Below, piece after piece: positions 34,291 to 43,426 of a DNA stretch of 64,000 nucleotides; position 1 is the first letter of the stretch; each line of letters begins with the position of its first letter. The stretch comes from Pectobacterium aroidearum (GTDB lineage Bacteria > Pseudomonadota > Gammaproteobacteria > Enterobacterales > Enterobacteriaceae). Location of the stretch: positions 3,286,001 through 3,350,000 of the forward strand of contig NZ_CP065044.1 of the NCBI RefSeq assembly GCF_015689195.1. The letters run 5' to 3'. A program made the translations under genes and the position numbers. Below the pieces are notes generated by a model. It was given only the letters and a program-made list of their open reading frames with translations. It did not search any database and was not told the DNA's origin.

Positions 34291-35277
34291 ATGAATCCAT
34301 TAGAGACGTTATGGCAGCTTGCCGCCAGCAGCGTGAAGGCGGATGCCTTACATCTGGCGCTGGAACAGCAGATTTTCGATCGGCTGGAGGAAGCCTCCAC
34401 GCCGGAACAGCTGGCGGCAACGCTAGGCTGGCAACCGGAGAAAACCGGGTTTCTGCTTGAACTGCTGTGGAGCATGCAGCTACTGACGCGCCATCACGAC
34501 GGCTATCGTACCGACCCGACCTGTGCCACCGTACTCTGCCGCAGCAGTTCACGTTTTCTGGGCGACGCCTGGCGCTTTCGCCTCACCAGCCTGCGCCAGT
34601 TTGGTCAGGGGCTTGGCGACGGCATGCATCAGCCTCTGCCGACCCAACTGACCGAGTTACCACGCGATGCCGCGTGGGCCAACGCCGCGGAGCAGCAAAT
34701 CGCTCAGGAACAGCGGGCGGTAACGGCTGACCGTGCCGAGCAGCTTCTCTCCAGCCTGCCGGATTTCCCGCAAATCAGGCACGTTCTCGATCTGGGCGGC
34801 GGCCCCGGCTGGGTGGCGATTACGCTGGCGCTGCGTCATGCTCAGATCTCCGGTACGGTTTATGACCTGCCGCAGACCGCCGCCGTGGCGCAGCGCAATA
34901 TCGACGCAGCCGGGCTATCCGCACGGCTGTCGGCACAAAGCGGCGCCTTGCCCCGAGAAAAATACGATCTGATTTGGAGCTCTTCTTTCCTGCATTTTGT
35001 CGAGGACATTCCCGCGATGCTGACGACGCTCCGCGATACGCTGGCACCGGAGGGTACACTGGTTCTGGCACAGGCGGAGATTGCTGACGAGGCCGATGAG
35101 GCCGCGCCGGTTCTGCCGTTCTACCTGCCGATGCAAATGAGCGGACGCCACGTCACGCGGGAAGGTCAATTGGCGCAATGGTTACTGGCTGCGGGCTTTA
35201 CCTCTGTCGAAACCCGACGTCATCAGGCATTTCCTATGGCACCGCTGAATGTGCTGATCGCCCGCAAACACGGGTAA
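34291..35277 (+). CDS. SAM-dependent O-methyltransferase-like protein, substrate unknown
   Basis: A 328-residue plant/actinomycete-type O-methyltransferase (methyltransferase family 2). An N-terminal winged-helix dimerisation region (about 1-90, with EEASTPEQLAATLGWQPEKTGFLLELL) precedes the Rossmann SAM-binding core. Motif I is VLDLGGGPGWVAITLAL, and further SAM-fold marks are YDLPQTAAVAQRNID and YDLIWSSSFLHFV. It is divergent from an iron-linked AraC regulator with a shared Fur-like site, so it may modify a catechol, phenol or siderophore-like molecule under iron limitation. That role is inference. The ATG at 34291 is preferred, although GAGAAAG sits further out. Confidence 0.8.
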   Translation: MNPLETLWQLAASSVKADALHLALEQQIFDRLEEASTPEQLAATLGWQPEKTGFLLELLWSMQLLTRHHDGYRTDPTCATVLCRSSSRFLGDAWRFRLTSLRQFGQGLGDGMHQPLPTQLTELPRDAAWANAAEQQIAQEQRAVTADRAEQLLSSLPDFPQIRHVLDLGGGPGWVAITLALRHAQISGTVYDLPQTAAVAQRNIDAAGLSARLSAQSGALPREKYDLIWSSSFLHFVEDIPAMLTTLRDTLAPEGTLVLAQAEIADEADEAAPVLPFYLPMQMSGRHVTREGQLAQWLLAAGFTSVETRRHQAFPMAPLNVLIARKHG

Positions 35278-35318
35278 CCTTCGCACGATATGCTCGAACA
35301 CTAATCGTGATAGAAAAG

Positions 35319-35348
35319 CAAAAAGCCAGTCAGCATGCGCTGACTGGC
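35319..35348 (-). terminator. Terminator of the chemoreceptor gene
   Basis: GCCAGTCAGC pairs with GCTGACTGGC over ATGC; on the minus strand it is followed by TTTTT. It lies 90 bases beyond the chemoreceptor stop. The same stem core recurs in the patA terminator at 37.8 kb. Confidence 0.82.
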
Positions 35349-35439
35349 AAAAAAGCTTATACAATCTATTGAGGAAACGTCTTGTTGTTATGCTTGCTGA
35401 CTTTCAATACATCCCTGAGATGTTGGCTATTATAATATT

Positions 35440-37104
35440 TTAAAAATTCGTCCAATCTGACGGACGTTGAGCGGCTGCACGAGTAGAGACCGGGAGCATC
35501 GCCACAAGCGAGAGAGCCTGAGTTGCAGGTTGCAACATTGAGGGTTTATGGCCCGCAATTCTAAACACGGAAACTTCTCTAACGAGCTGATCGGCTTGCT
35601 CCTTGAGACTTTGTGCGGCAGCAGCGGATTCTTCTACCAAAGCAGCATTCTGCTGTGTGGTCTGATCCATTTGGCTGACAGCGATCCCCACCTGTTCAAC
35701 CCCCGTCGACTGTTCAGCACTTGCCGCGCTGATCTCGGATACCGTATCGCTCAACTGACGAATAGACATCACGACCTGCTGCATCGTGTCTCCCGCTTTG
35801 TTAACCAACACAGAGCCAAGCTCAACGCGTTCAACGCTGGCCGTAATCAGATTCTTAATTTCTTTAGCCGCTTCGGCACTGCGCTGTGCCAAGTTACGCA
35901 CTTCTCCCGCCACAACAGCAAAACCACGACCTTGTTCACCAGCACGTGCCGCCTCAACAGCAGCGTTGAGTGCCAGAATATTCGTCTGAAAGGCAATGCT
36001 GTCGATGACATTGATGATATCCGCAATGCTACGCGAGCTTTCATTGATCGCTCTCATCGTGTCCACCACCTCATTGACAACATCGCCTCCCTGCTGCGCC
36101 ACAGTGCTTGCGTTTTTCGCCAGCACGTTCGCCTGAAGCGCGTTATCAGCATTGTTTTTTACCGTCATCCCTAATTGCGTCATGGTCGAGGAGGTTTCTT
36201 CCAGCGCACTCGCCTGCTCTTCAGTTCGTGATGATAAATCAGCATTACCCTGAGCAATCTGCATGCTGGCCGTCGCGACACTCTCGGCATTGTTTCTGAC
36301 GCCAACCACCATCCGTGTTAGCGCCGCTTGCATTTCCTGCATAGCCTCCAATAGCAACCCCGTTTCATCACGGTTATTGACGACAATCGAACCACTCAGA
36401 TCGCCTTCGCTGATACGCTTCGCAGAAGAAAGTGCAATAGATAACGGTGCCGTGACACTGCGGGTCAATAGCCAGGCCGTAAGGCATCCTAATACCGTAG
36501 AAAAAACGGATAGTATTAACATCCATAACAGCGCATCGTAGATATATTCTTTTGTCACCTGCTTAGCATGATCAACGAATGAAACCTGTAATGCAGTCAA
36601 CTCATTGAGTTTGGTAAAATAAAGCGATTGGATAGCGGCTATATCGCCAAACACCAATTCGGTAGCCAATGCATCTTGCTCATCCATCGCATAGTCAATG
36701 GCTTTGTTAATGCTCACACTATATTGTTTTCTGATATCGATAAGTTGATTAAACAGCTCACGTCCTTTCTGCGAAGTAATGCTGCCATCGAGGTTTTTAT
36801 ATATTTCACTTGCCGAGTTAGTCGTTTTTACGATGACCGCCCTCAGCGCCTGTTTTTCCTGATTTCTGTCGGCAGGGAGGAGGATAATATCGCGCAAAGT
36901 ACGAACATTGGTATTCAAGATATCTTGAATATCACGCAACATATCAACCTTCACCATTCTATCTTCAGTGATCTCATCAACTTCGGTGCCAATATCCTTC
37001 ATAAAATAATAGCCCACAGATGACAAAATCAGTGTCAATATGATTAGCAAACCAAAACCAAGAGCAAGCCTATTTCCAATTTTTATATTTTTTAAAAAAT
37101 CCAT
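35440..37104 (-). CDS. Methyl-accepting chemotaxis protein
   Basis: A 554-residue transmembrane chemoreceptor of the Tar/Tsr layout. TM1 is about residues 12-32 ([22 protein letters not shown]), a periplasmic four-helix-type sensor follows to about 190, TM2 is near 190-210, then HAMP (about 212-265) and the signalling domain. The hairpin tip core [52 protein letters not shown] is intact (landmark only, around 345-395). The C-terminus ends DWTNF, resembling the NWETF pentapeptide that docks CheR/CheB. A sigma-28-like promoter lies upstream. The ligand cannot be predicted. Confidence 0.93.
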   Translation of the reverse strand: MDFLKNIKIGNRLALGFGLLIILTLILSSVGYYFMKDIGTEVDEITEDRMVKVDMLRDIQDILNTNVRTLRDIILLPADRNQEKQALRAVIVKTTNSASEIYKNLDGSITSQKGRELFNQLIDIRKQYSVSINKAIDYAMDEQDALATELVFGDIAAIQSLYFTKLNELTALQVSFVDHAKQVTKEYIYDALLWMLILSVFSTVLGCLTAWLLTRSVTAPLSIALSSAKRISEGDLSGSIVVNNRDETGLLLEAMQEMQAALTRMVVGVRNNAESVATASMQIAQGNADLSSRTEEQASALEETSSTMTQLGMTVKNNADNALQANVLAKNASTVAQQGGDVVNEVVDTMRAINESSRSIADIINVIDSIAFQTNILALNAAVEAARAGEQGRGFAVVAGEVRNLAQRSAEAAKEIKNLITASVERVELGSVLVNKAGDTMQQVVMSIRQLSDTVSEISAASAEQSTGVEQVGIAVSQMDQTTQQNAALVEESAAAAQSLKEQADQLVREVSVFRIAGHKPSMLQPATQALSLVAMLPVSTRAAAQRPSDWTNF

Positions 37105-37173
37105 ATTAGCACCAGAATTTTACATTCTTACCATGTTTACCCAATTGCGATTGATAGACGAATTAGCTACTGT

Positions 37174-37200
37174 TTATCTGAAAAAATACGACAAACGGTA
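37174..37200 (-). promoter_or_regulatory. Sigma-28 (FliA) promoter of the chemoreceptor gene
   Basis: Read leftward: TACCGTTT, an 11-base spacer, TCAGATAA. The FliA consensus is TAAAGTTT-N11-GCCGATAA, so six of eight positions match in each box and the spacing is exact. It ends about 70 bases before the ATG. Confidence 0.7.
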
Positions 37201-37806
37201 AAACAAACCGCTATTGCAACCGGTTCCCTGGCTTCTATAAACTTCTTATTTTTTTTGATGCATGTAGCAGAACACTGGCATAAGAAATTCATTTAGCCAT
37301 AATATTTTTCATATATGTAAAAATACTTACTTACAGTAATTGTTTACTTGATAAAGTAACTCGAAAAAAATCTTACACCATTTCGCACTTCACATTATTT
37401 GTGCGTATAACTAAAATCGAGCCATGATTAAGAAAGCTAAGTTTTTGCCCTCACTCCCCTGTTTTAGCCGGTGTCATGCCTCAATTGAGGCAAACACATT
37501 CATAAACACAGTATCGAGATAAAGCCTCGCTACGGTCTATAAGCTTACACTATCATAAATGCAATATCGATCGGAAATAACGATCATTAGACCGTTCAAT
37601 TCCTTGTATTCGATCGTTTTTTTCTATCAGAGAAAAAGCCCTGATCTTTATTCATTAAATCGAATTTATAAATTAGAAGACTAATAGTTTAGATAAACTA
37701 CGATAGCGTCCAGATCATGGCGCAGTGAGTCGAACGGTATAGCGTAACGTTGCTGAATTAATTAGAGGGTAAAGATAAAAGCAGAGCGTTTAATACCTAT
37801 CAACAT
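37201..37806. other. AT-rich intergenic stretch without a recognised gene
   Basis: About 600 bases between the chemoreceptor promoter and the patA terminator. I see no protein-coding gene, RNA gene or repeat that I can support. Confidence 0.5.
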
Positions 37807-37837
37807 AAAAAAAGCCAGTCAGTAAGGGCTGACTGGC
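37807..37837 (-). terminator. Terminator of patA
   Basis: GCCAGTCAG pairs with CTGACTGGC; on the minus strand a run of seven T follows. It lies about 50 bases beyond the patA stop. Confidence 0.85.
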
Positions 37838-37883
37838 TTTCGGGCTGAACCTAATAAGGTGCTGCGTGTTTCCGTCTCGTTTT

Positions 37884-39332
<1,449 letters not shown>

Positions 39333-39336
39333 TTAA

Positions 39337-39352
39337 TGCACATAACACGCCA
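39337..39352 (-). promoter_or_regulatory. Sigma-54-type promoter of patA
   Basis: Read leftward, TGGCGTGTTATGTGCA has the GG (-24) and GC (-12) pairs with the required ten bases between them. E. coli patA (ygjG) is RpoN-dependent, which supports the call. No activator site was identified. Confidence 0.65.
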
Positions 39353-39629
39353 GTCGCCCGCCCCAAACCAGAATAAAATACAAAAACGCGATCTAAACCA
39401 AAAATCCAGCAGATAATTTGAACCAAATATTAATATGAGAAATTAATAACCAATTGGCTCGGTGAATGCCAGGATGAAGAAAAATAAAGCCTCGTGTGAT
39501 GCCCCGCTTTTGCCCAACGCGCCCTCTTTTGGGGCGCGCCAGATCAGGACAAATGCGCTATGCCATTATCGGCTTCCCGTTCAGGACTCACCATTCAAGA
39601 TAAAGCCTCGTTCGGCAGACCGGCGATCC
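39353..39629. other. Intergenic region between patD and patA
   Basis: About 280 bases. It should hold the upstream activator sites for the patA sigma-54 promoter and the end of the patD transcript. A GC-rich inverted pair (GCGCCC/GGGGCGC around 39520) is seen, but no T run follows. Confidence 0.4.
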
Positions 39630-41054
39630 TCAGTGCCGGATCATGATATGGCGCACGATGGTGTAATCCTCCAGACCATACATCGACATATCTTTGCCGT
39701 AGCCTGACAGTTTCTGCCCGCCGTGCGGCATTTCGCTCACCAGCATGAAGTGGGTATTCACCCAGGTACAGCCGTATTGAAGACATGCGGCAAGACGGTG
39801 CGCCCGCCCGATATCGCGCGTCCAGACCGACGAGGCCAGCCCGTAATGCGAAGCGTTGGCCCAGCCAATCACCTGCGCTTCATCGTCGAACGGTGTAATG
39901 GAAATAACGGGACCAAATACCTCTTTCTGGACGATCTCATCTTCCTGCTTCGCGCCCGCCAGCACCGTGGGCTGGAAGTAGAATCCCTGCCCTTTCACTC
40001 GCTCGCCACCGGTCACCGCCGTAATATGCGGCAGCGCTTTAGCGCGTTCGACGAACCCCACCACGCGTTCCAGTTGCTGCTCAGTAATCAGCGGCCCCAG
40101 TTCGGTGGTTTCATCGTGCGGATCGCCCATTTTCAGCGTCGCCACCGCGTTACCTAATGCTTCCACGACCTTATCGTAGACGGCACGCTGCACATACAGC
40201 CGACAGGCGGCAGTACAGTCTTGCCCCGCATTATAGAAACCGAAGCTGCGAATCCCATCAACAACCTGATCGATATCGGCATCGTCGAAAACAATCACCG
40301 GCGCTTTGCCACCCAGCTCCATATGCGTCCGTTTTACGCTTGAGGCAGTATGCGACAGAATATGCGCGCCGGTCGCAATCGAACCGGTCAGCGACACCAT
40401 GTTCACTTTCTCATGCCCCGTCAGCGCATCACCGATGTCAGCACCGCGTCCGAACACAATATTCACCACGCCTGCCGGCAGAATCTCCGCCAGCAAATGC
40501 GCCAGATAAAACGTGGTCAGCGGCGTTTGCTCCGCCGGTTTCAGCACCACACAGTTCCCCGCCGCCAGCGCCGGTGCCAGCTTCCACGACGCCATCATCA
40601 GCGGATAATTCCACGGTGCGATGGACGCCACCACGCCAACCGGGTCGCGCCGGATCATCGAGGTGTGCCCTTCGAGATATTCTCCGGCCGCCGAACCGCT
40701 CAGACAGCGCGCCGCGCCGGCAAAAAAACGAAACACATCAGCAACCGCAGGCACTTCATCATTCAGCGCCGCATGGTAGGGCTTACCGCAGTTCAGCGAT
40801 TCAAGCCTGGCAAACGCCTCAGCGTTTTCTTCAATGGCATCGGCAATCTGTAGCAGTAGCGTCGCGCGCGTTTTCGGCGTGGTCTGTCCCCAGTGTGCAA
40901 AAGCGGACTCGGCAGCCAGAACGGCTGCATCAACCTGGTGCAGATCGGCCTGCGCAATGGCGGCAATTTGCTCTCCCGTGGCAGGGTTGAATACCGCCAA
41001 CGCCTCGCCCTTACCCGCAACCAGCTTGCCTTCTATGAGTAATTTGTCGTGCAT
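39630..41054 (-). CDS. patD: Gamma-aminobutyraldehyde dehydrogenase
   Basis: A 474-residue NAD-dependent aldehyde dehydrogenase that oxidises 4-aminobutanal to GABA, the step after PatA. The fold marks are present: [35 protein letters not shown], Glu in [16 protein letters not shown], catalytic Cys in [11 protein letters not shown] and [13 protein letters not shown]. The ATG at 41054 has AAGGA about seven bases upstream. It is same-strand with patA and about 340 bases from it, so each may have its own promoter. In E. coli patD (ydcW) is unlinked from patA; here the pathway is clustered. Confidence 0.92.
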   Translation of the reverse strand: MHDKLLIEGKLVAGKGEALAVFNPATGEQIAAIAQADLHQVDAAVLAAESAFAHWGQTTPKTRATLLLQIADAIEENAEAFARLESLNCGKPYHAALNDEVPAVADVFRFFAGAARCLSGSAAGEYLEGHTSMIRRDPVGVVASIAPWNYPLMMASWKLAPALAAGNCVVLKPAEQTPLTTFYLAHLLAEILPAGVVNIVFGRGADIGDALTGHEKVNMVSLTGSIATGAHILSHTASSVKRTHMELGGKAPVIVFDDADIDQVVDGIRSFGFYNAGQDCTAACRLYVQRAVYDKVVEALGNAVATLKMGDPHDETTELGPLITEQQLERVVGFVERAKALPHITAVTGGERVKGQGFYFQPTVLAGAKQEDEIVQKEVFGPVISITPFDDEAQVIGWANASHYGLASSVWTRDIGRAHRLAACLQYGCTWVNTHFMLVSEMPHGGQKLSGYGKDMSMYGLEDYTIVRHIMIRH

Positions 41055-41174
41055 ACATTTTCCTTACAGAGAGAAAACCGTCGTGTTTTTCACCACTATC
41101 TGCAAAATGTCTGTGCAAAAAACCTGCCACGTTGCACTGACTTATCAATCCGCTCTGCAACCGGCAGCCTTATG

Positions 41175-41345
41175 CTAAGGCGCGTTGCCCGATGCTTTCT
41201 TCGTCTGCGTAGCGGCCTGTCTGGCTTCCTCCGCCAGCGCCTCGATCTCTTCTTCCGTTAGTTGGTCTGACGCCTCGTGCACCTTTGCCAGCCCTTCGCT
41301 GACCGTCACCTCTTTAGGATCCTGCGCTGAGTCCTTCGTGGTCAT
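41175..41345 (-). CDS. Small acidic protein, unknown
   Basis: A 56-residue protein, strongly acidic and predicted helical, with no Cys and no signal peptide (TTKDSAQDPKEVT..., DQLTEEEIEALAEEARQAATQ). GGGAGGAG lies six bases before the ATG at 41345, among the best ribosome-binding sites in the window, so it is probably expressed. A longer reading from 41468 runs through the has Fur box and is rejected. I do not recognise a family or function. Confidence 0.65.
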   Translation of the reverse strand: MTTKDSAQDPKEVTVSEGLAKVHEASDQLTEEEIEALAEEARQAATQTKKASGNAP

Positions 41346-41453
41346 TTCTGCTCCTCCCGATGAAAGAATAAACCAGCAAAGATAAGTGTAGTCGATGGCA
41401 AAAATCCGCCAATCTGAAGAAGATTTAACTCTGCTTTTCATATCGGCATATGT

Positions 41454-41472
41454 GATAATAATTATCAATTAC
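41454..41472 (+). promoter_or_regulatory. Fur box before hasI
   Basis: GATAATAATTATCAATTAC keeps 14 of 19 Fur consensus positions. It lies about 130 bases before hasI and could also silence the small acidic-protein gene on the other strand. Confidence 0.7.
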
Positions 41473-41604
41473 ATTAAATTTATTATTCAGGGCCTTACCC
41501 CGTCGACGGACAGTGCTGTGCATTGCTATGGATAGCGCCGTGGCAAGGGAAAGGGGTTCTGTTGCCGCAGAGTCGGCGGGAAGGTCACCTGACGGGACGT
41601 TGGC

Positions 41605-42114
41605 ATGTCAGAGTCTGAACTCAGAATGCTGTTCAACCACTATGCAGAGCGGTTAGAACGCTATCTCAATCATAAACTGCGCGACCCTCAGGCAGCAGCA
41701 GATCTGGTGCAAGAGAGTTTTTTACGGTTAGCGCAACGGCTGGAACAGCAGAATGATGTAGACGACAAGAAGGCATATCTCTATAAGACAGCAAATAATT
41801 TGCTGCTTGACCATGTTCGCCACCAGCAGCGCTGGCAGATGGCGACGTCCGTTGACGATACGGAGGCGACGTTGGAATACCTGCCGGATGCCGCGCCCCA
41901 GCTCGATCAAACGGCCATCGCCCAACAGGAGCTGGAACGTCTGGCAAATGTGCTGTCGACGCTACCTGAACGCACGCAGTTGATATTTCATCTGCACCGG
42001 TTTGAACACATGACGCAGGCGCAAATTGCTCAGCAGTTGGAGATTTCCCTCAGCACCGTTGAGAAACATCTTGCCATGACGTTGCACGCGATGATGACGA
42101 TCCGCACCTCGTGA
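41605..42114 (+). CDS. hasI: ECF sigma factor of the haem system (HasI)
   Basis: A 169-residue FecI-type extracytoplasmic-function sigma factor. Region 2 (DLVQESFLRLAQRLEQQNDVDDKKAYLYKTANN region, about residues 25-70) and region 4 (LSTLPERTQLIFHLHRFEHMTQAQIAQQLEISLSTVEKHL) are visible. In Serratia the HasR-HasS-HasI signalling cascade turns on has genes when haem-loaded HasA reaches its receptor. HasS follows directly. A Fur box lies upstream, so iron probably controls the switch itself. The Shine-Dalgarno is modest (GGGAC). Confidence 0.9.
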   Translation: MSESELRMLFNHYAERLERYLNHKLRDPQAAADLVQESFLRLAQRLEQQNDVDDKKAYLYKTANNLLLDHVRHQQRWQMATSVDDTEATLEYLPDAAPQLDQTAIAQQELERLANVLSTLPERTQLIFHLHRFEHMTQAQIAQQLEISLSTVEKHLAMTLHAMMTIRTS

Positions 42115-42143
42115 AACGCGTCGCCCATCATGAAATAATCACA

Positions 42144-42186
42144 AATTATTTACGGGTTTATTGCCGTCAGACGTCTACATATTTAG
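42144..42186 (+). promoter_or_regulatory. Candidate HasI-dependent promoter before hasS
   Basis: ATTATTTACGGGTT, then CAG at 42168, then CGTCT at 42172, then CATATTTAG. The same elements, with identical internal spacing, recur 1137 bases later before hasR. CGTCT-type -10 and an AT-rich -35 are usual for FecI-family promoters. Confidence 0.7.
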
Positions 42187-42213
42187 AGACCCTACACACT
42201 CCAGGCCTACAAC

Positions 42214-43167
42214 ATGAATGATTATCCCCCTGAGATCCAGCAGCAGGCAGCACGATGGGCCATACGTTTGGCCGAAGCGCCGCTGGACGATGAACAGGAA
42301 CTGGCATTCCAGCACTGGCTGGCACAGGATCCGCGCCATCGCCACGCGTTGGAACAGGCAGGGATGCTCTGGCATGGGCTCGGGTCGCTCAGCGCCGAGC
42401 AACGGCAAGTGCTGCAACCACAACCGCCAGCCACCTTTCTCATCAGGCGCGTCAATCGCGCGACGCAGTGGAAAATCGCGGCCTTACTGCTACTGGGTTT
42501 CAGTATCGGCACGACGTGGATTTCCGACGGTATCCTCATGCTGCGCTCGGATTATCATGCGGTACATCAGGTCAAACACGTTACGTTGCCGGACGGCAGT
42601 GAGGTCGATATGGATGCGGGCAGCGCCATTTCACTCGCTTATACGCCGCAAGAGCGGCGCGTCACGCTGTTACAAGGCTCAGCCTGGTTCACTGTCGCCC
42701 CAACAACCACTCAGGAAAAACGCCCTTTTCTGGTTGATGCGGCCTCAGGCACCACGCAGGCGCTGGGCACGCAGTTTATTGTGCAAAACGCCTCACAGAC
42801 AACGACCGTCGGCGTGGTGGAGCACAGTGTTCAGGTCACGGCAAACGGGCAATCATTGCAGCTTGATGAGCAGCAGGCGGCACGCTATACCGAACAAGGA
42901 ATGACGCGACTCCCCGGCTGGAATAGCCGCGAGCGTGGCGACTGGCGGCGTGGCCTGCTGATCTTTGATCAACAGCCGCTGGCCGTCGTCATCGCACGTA
43001 TCAATCAGTATCGCGCTGGCACGATCGTCATCCCTACGTCAGCGCTGCGCCAGCGTCAGGTCAGCGGCATTTTTTCACTGAACGAACTGGATGGTGCATT
43101 GCAAACCATCGCCACCGAACTGGGTGCCAAAACCGTTTCACTCCCCGGCGTCACCGTTCTGTACTGA
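42214..43167 (+). CDS. hasS: Anti-sigma factor of the haem system (HasS)
   Basis: A 317-residue FecR-type membrane regulator. The N-terminal cytosolic anti-sigma domain (about 5-80, QAARWAIRLAEAPLDDEQELAFQHWLAQDPRHRHALEQA as a landmark) precedes one membrane helix (about 86-105) and a periplasmic FecR domain (GSEVDMDAGSAISLAY, QGSAWFTVAP). The C-terminus should contact the STN domain of HasR. It has its own HasI-type promoter, shared in pattern with hasR, suggesting feedback on the anti-sigma level. The ATG at 42214 lies 28 bases after that promoter block. Confidence 0.9.
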   Translation: MNDYPPEIQQQAARWAIRLAEAPLDDEQELAFQHWLAQDPRHRHALEQAGMLWHGLGSLSAEQRQVLQPQPPATFLIRRVNRATQWKIAALLLLGFSIGTTWISDGILMLRSDYHAVHQVKHVTLPDGSEVDMDAGSAISLAYTPQERRVTLLQGSAWFTVAPTTTQEKRPFLVDAASGTTQALGTQFIVQNASQTTTVGVVEHSVQVTANGQSLQLDEQQAARYTEQGMTRLPGWNSRERGDWRRGLLIFDQQPLAVVIARINQYRAGTIVIPTSALRQRQVSGIFSLNELDGALQTIATELGAKTVSLPGVTVLY

Positions 43168-43280
43168 TCTCTTTCTCCCCTGTCTTCCCCATCCCTGCCA
43201 CGCCGCTCAGGCGTGGCGATCTCTCATAAATGCCCTTTACGTTCACAAGACCGCAACGTGCCATAGAAAAAAATTTAAAT

Positions 43281-43323
43281 ATTTTTTTACGGGTTCTGTC
43301 TTCTCAGCCGTCTTCATATTTAG
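43281..43323 (+). promoter_or_regulatory. Candidate HasI-dependent promoter before hasR
   Basis: ATTTTTTTACGGGTT, CAG at 43305, CGTCT at 43309 and CATATTTAG are positioned exactly as in the hasS promoter block. The spacing identity over 43 bases argues against chance. Start of hasR lies about 100 bases on. Confidence 0.72.
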
Positions 43324-43328
43324 GTAAT

Positions 43329-43347
43329 GATTTTTATTATCATTTTC
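43329..43347 (+). promoter_or_regulatory. Fur-like site before hasR
   Basis: GATTTTTATTATCATTTTC keeps about 13 of 19 Fur consensus positions. It lies just after the HasI-type promoter, where it could block transcription. The match could be helped by the AT-rich context. Confidence 0.55.
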
Positions 43348-43426
43348 ATTAAGAAAAGAAGGGGTAACTATCCCTTTGTTTATTAATGATTATTGATGAT
43401 TTAACGAATGGCAGACCAGGCGAAAA

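Noticed and set aside
41346-41468. N-terminal extension of the small acidic protein
   Set aside because: It reads through the has Fur box and adds a basic, hydrophobic stretch unlike the rest; GGGAGGAG marks the internal ATG.
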